Shown here in pieces: positions 5,096-5,767 of a stretch of DNA of 5,767 nt. This DNA comes from Fidelibacterota bacterium. GTDB lineage: Bacteria; Fidelibacterota; BS150m-G59. Location of the stretch: assembly GCA_016784265.1 (NCBI GenBank), contig JADHUZ010000099.1, forward strand, positions 1-5,767, read 5' to 3'. The notes beneath the pieces are model-generated. The model saw only the letters and a list, made by a program, of their open reading frames with translations. It did not search any database and was not told where the DNA came from. The stretch's first letter is position 1, and every line of letters begins with the position of its first letter. The position numbers were made by a program, and so were the translations under genes.

Positions 5096-5767
5096 TTGAA
5101 AAGTTCCAAAGAAATTCGACAACAATTTATTGATTTTTTCCAGTCAAAAGCACACGAATTTGTGCCGAGTGCGAGTGTTGTGCCATTCGACGACCCGACT
5201 TTGCTTTTCACAAATGCAGGAATGAATCAGTTCAAAGAGATATTTTTGAATCAGCGGAAGCCAAGTTCGAATCGAGTCGTCAATTCTCAAAAATGTATTC
5301 GTGTGAGCGGAAAACACAACGATTTGGAGGAAGTCGGGCGCGACACATATCATCATACATTTTTCGAAATGCTCGGCAATTGGTCATTTGGCGATTACTA
5401 CAAAACAGAGGCAATTTCGTGGGCATGGGAACTTTTTACGGAAATTTACAAACTCGAGAAAAGCAAACTTTATGCTTCAGTTTTTACTGATGATAACGAG
5501 GCGGCGGAGATTTGGGCGAAAGTTACCGATATTCCGAGTGAGCGGATTTTGCGATTTGGCAAGAAAGACAATTTTTGGGAAATGGGCGAAGTTGGGCCGT
5601 GTGGACCGTGCAGTGAAATCCACTACGACCGCGGTGCTGATGCTTGCGATGTTGCAGAAAATCACAAATGTGAAGTGAACGGCGTTTGCGGACGATTTGT
5701 CGAATTGTGGAATTTGGTATTCATTCAATACAACCGCAAAAACGATGGCTCGCTCGAAGATTTATCC
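5096..5767 (+). CDS. alaS: Alanyl-tRNA synthetase, N-terminal part (cut by window edge)
   Basis: The first 224 residues of an enzyme usually about 870-880 long; the window ends on a codon boundary with no stop. It charges tRNA-Ala with alanine in the cytoplasm, with ATP. This fragment is the class II catalytic core. It shows [15 protein letters not shown] (37-50), [19 protein letters not shown] (63-81, with R69 in the ATP-contacting position), [18 protein letters not shown] (86-103), [15 protein letters not shown] (164-178) and [12 protein letters not shown] (203-214), all AlaRS signatures. Between the last two blocks is a Cys/His-containing segment (C184, H190, C192, C198); the zinc site known in AlaRS editing domains lies much further downstream. 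The start is TTG with a good Shine-Dalgarno (5085-5089). No terminator is visible in the 36-nt gap after the barrel gene, so read-through from upstream is likely. Confidence 0.97.
   Translation, partial: MKSSKEIRQQFIDFFQSKAHEFVPSASVVPFDDPTLLFTNAGMNQFKEIFLNQRKPSSNRVVNSQKCIRVSGKHNDLEEVGRDTYHHTFFEMLGNWSFGDYYKTEAISWAWELFTEIYKLEKSKLYASVFTDDNEAAEIWAKVTDIPSERILRFGKKDNFWEMGEVGPCGPCSEIHYDRGADACDVAENHKCEVNGVCGRFVELWNLVFIQYNRKNDGSLEDLS

Noticed and set aside
5293..5678. Overlapping open frames on both strands inside alaS
   Set aside because: The AlaRS frame shows continuous class II signature motifs across this region; the others have no motif support.
1..5767. Defence system, mobile element, CRISPR array or non-coding RNA gene
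   Set aside because: No transposase, integrase, nuclease, toxin, direct-repeat array or tRNA-like cloverleaf was seen on either strand; the genes are core metabolism and envelope genes.

Overview
This 5.8 kb window is a stretch of bacterial chromosome, AT-rich, with six protein-coding genes (two of them cut by the window edges). The genes look ordinary and chromosomal. I see no mobile element, CRISPR array, tRNA or rRNA. The host is Gram-negative: it has a C-terminal-Phe outer-membrane barrel and a lipoprotein signal. Most genes carry clear AGGAG-type Shine-Dalgarno sites. The combination of a cohesin-like repeat lipoprotein with a barrel carrying thrombospondin-type-3 (TSP3) calcium repeats reminds me of the FCB/Marinimicrobia/Calditrichota-type lineages. 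That placement is an impression from memory, not a demonstrated assignment.

Layout. (1) 1-122, minus: the first 40 codons of cydA, the cytochrome bd quinol oxidase subunit I. (2) 123-358: a divergent intergenic region. (3) 359-1852, plus: pepA, a complete M17 leucyl aminopeptidase with every metal-binding and catalytic residue in place. (4) 1857-1886: a bidirectional terminator shared by pepA and the convergent gene. (5) 1908-2522, minus: a stand-alone GAF-domain protein with a complete NKFDE motif. (6) 2523-2649: a second divergent intergenic region holding an AT-rich palindrome. (7) 2650-3528, plus: a predicted lipoprotein built from cohesin-like beta-sandwich repeats in an uneven half/full/half arrangement, with no Shine-Dalgarno site. 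(8) 3535-3550: a perfect 16-bp palindrome. (9) 3599-5059, plus: an outer-membrane beta-barrel protein with an inserted TSP3 calcium-binding segment and a fourth DxDGDG motif in its last predicted surface loop. (10) 5096-5767, plus: the first 224 codons of alaS (alanyl-tRNA synthetase), starting at TTG.

The rightward trio lipoprotein - barrel - alaS is tightly spaced (70 and 36 nt gaps) and may be partly co-transcribed. The most interesting part is the lipoprotein/barrel pair. A cohesin-like protein lies directly upstream of an envelope protein with EF-hand-like (dockerin-reminiscent) aspartate loops, which suggests, but does not show, that the two work together at the cell surface. The rest (cydA, pepA, alaS) is housekeeping.
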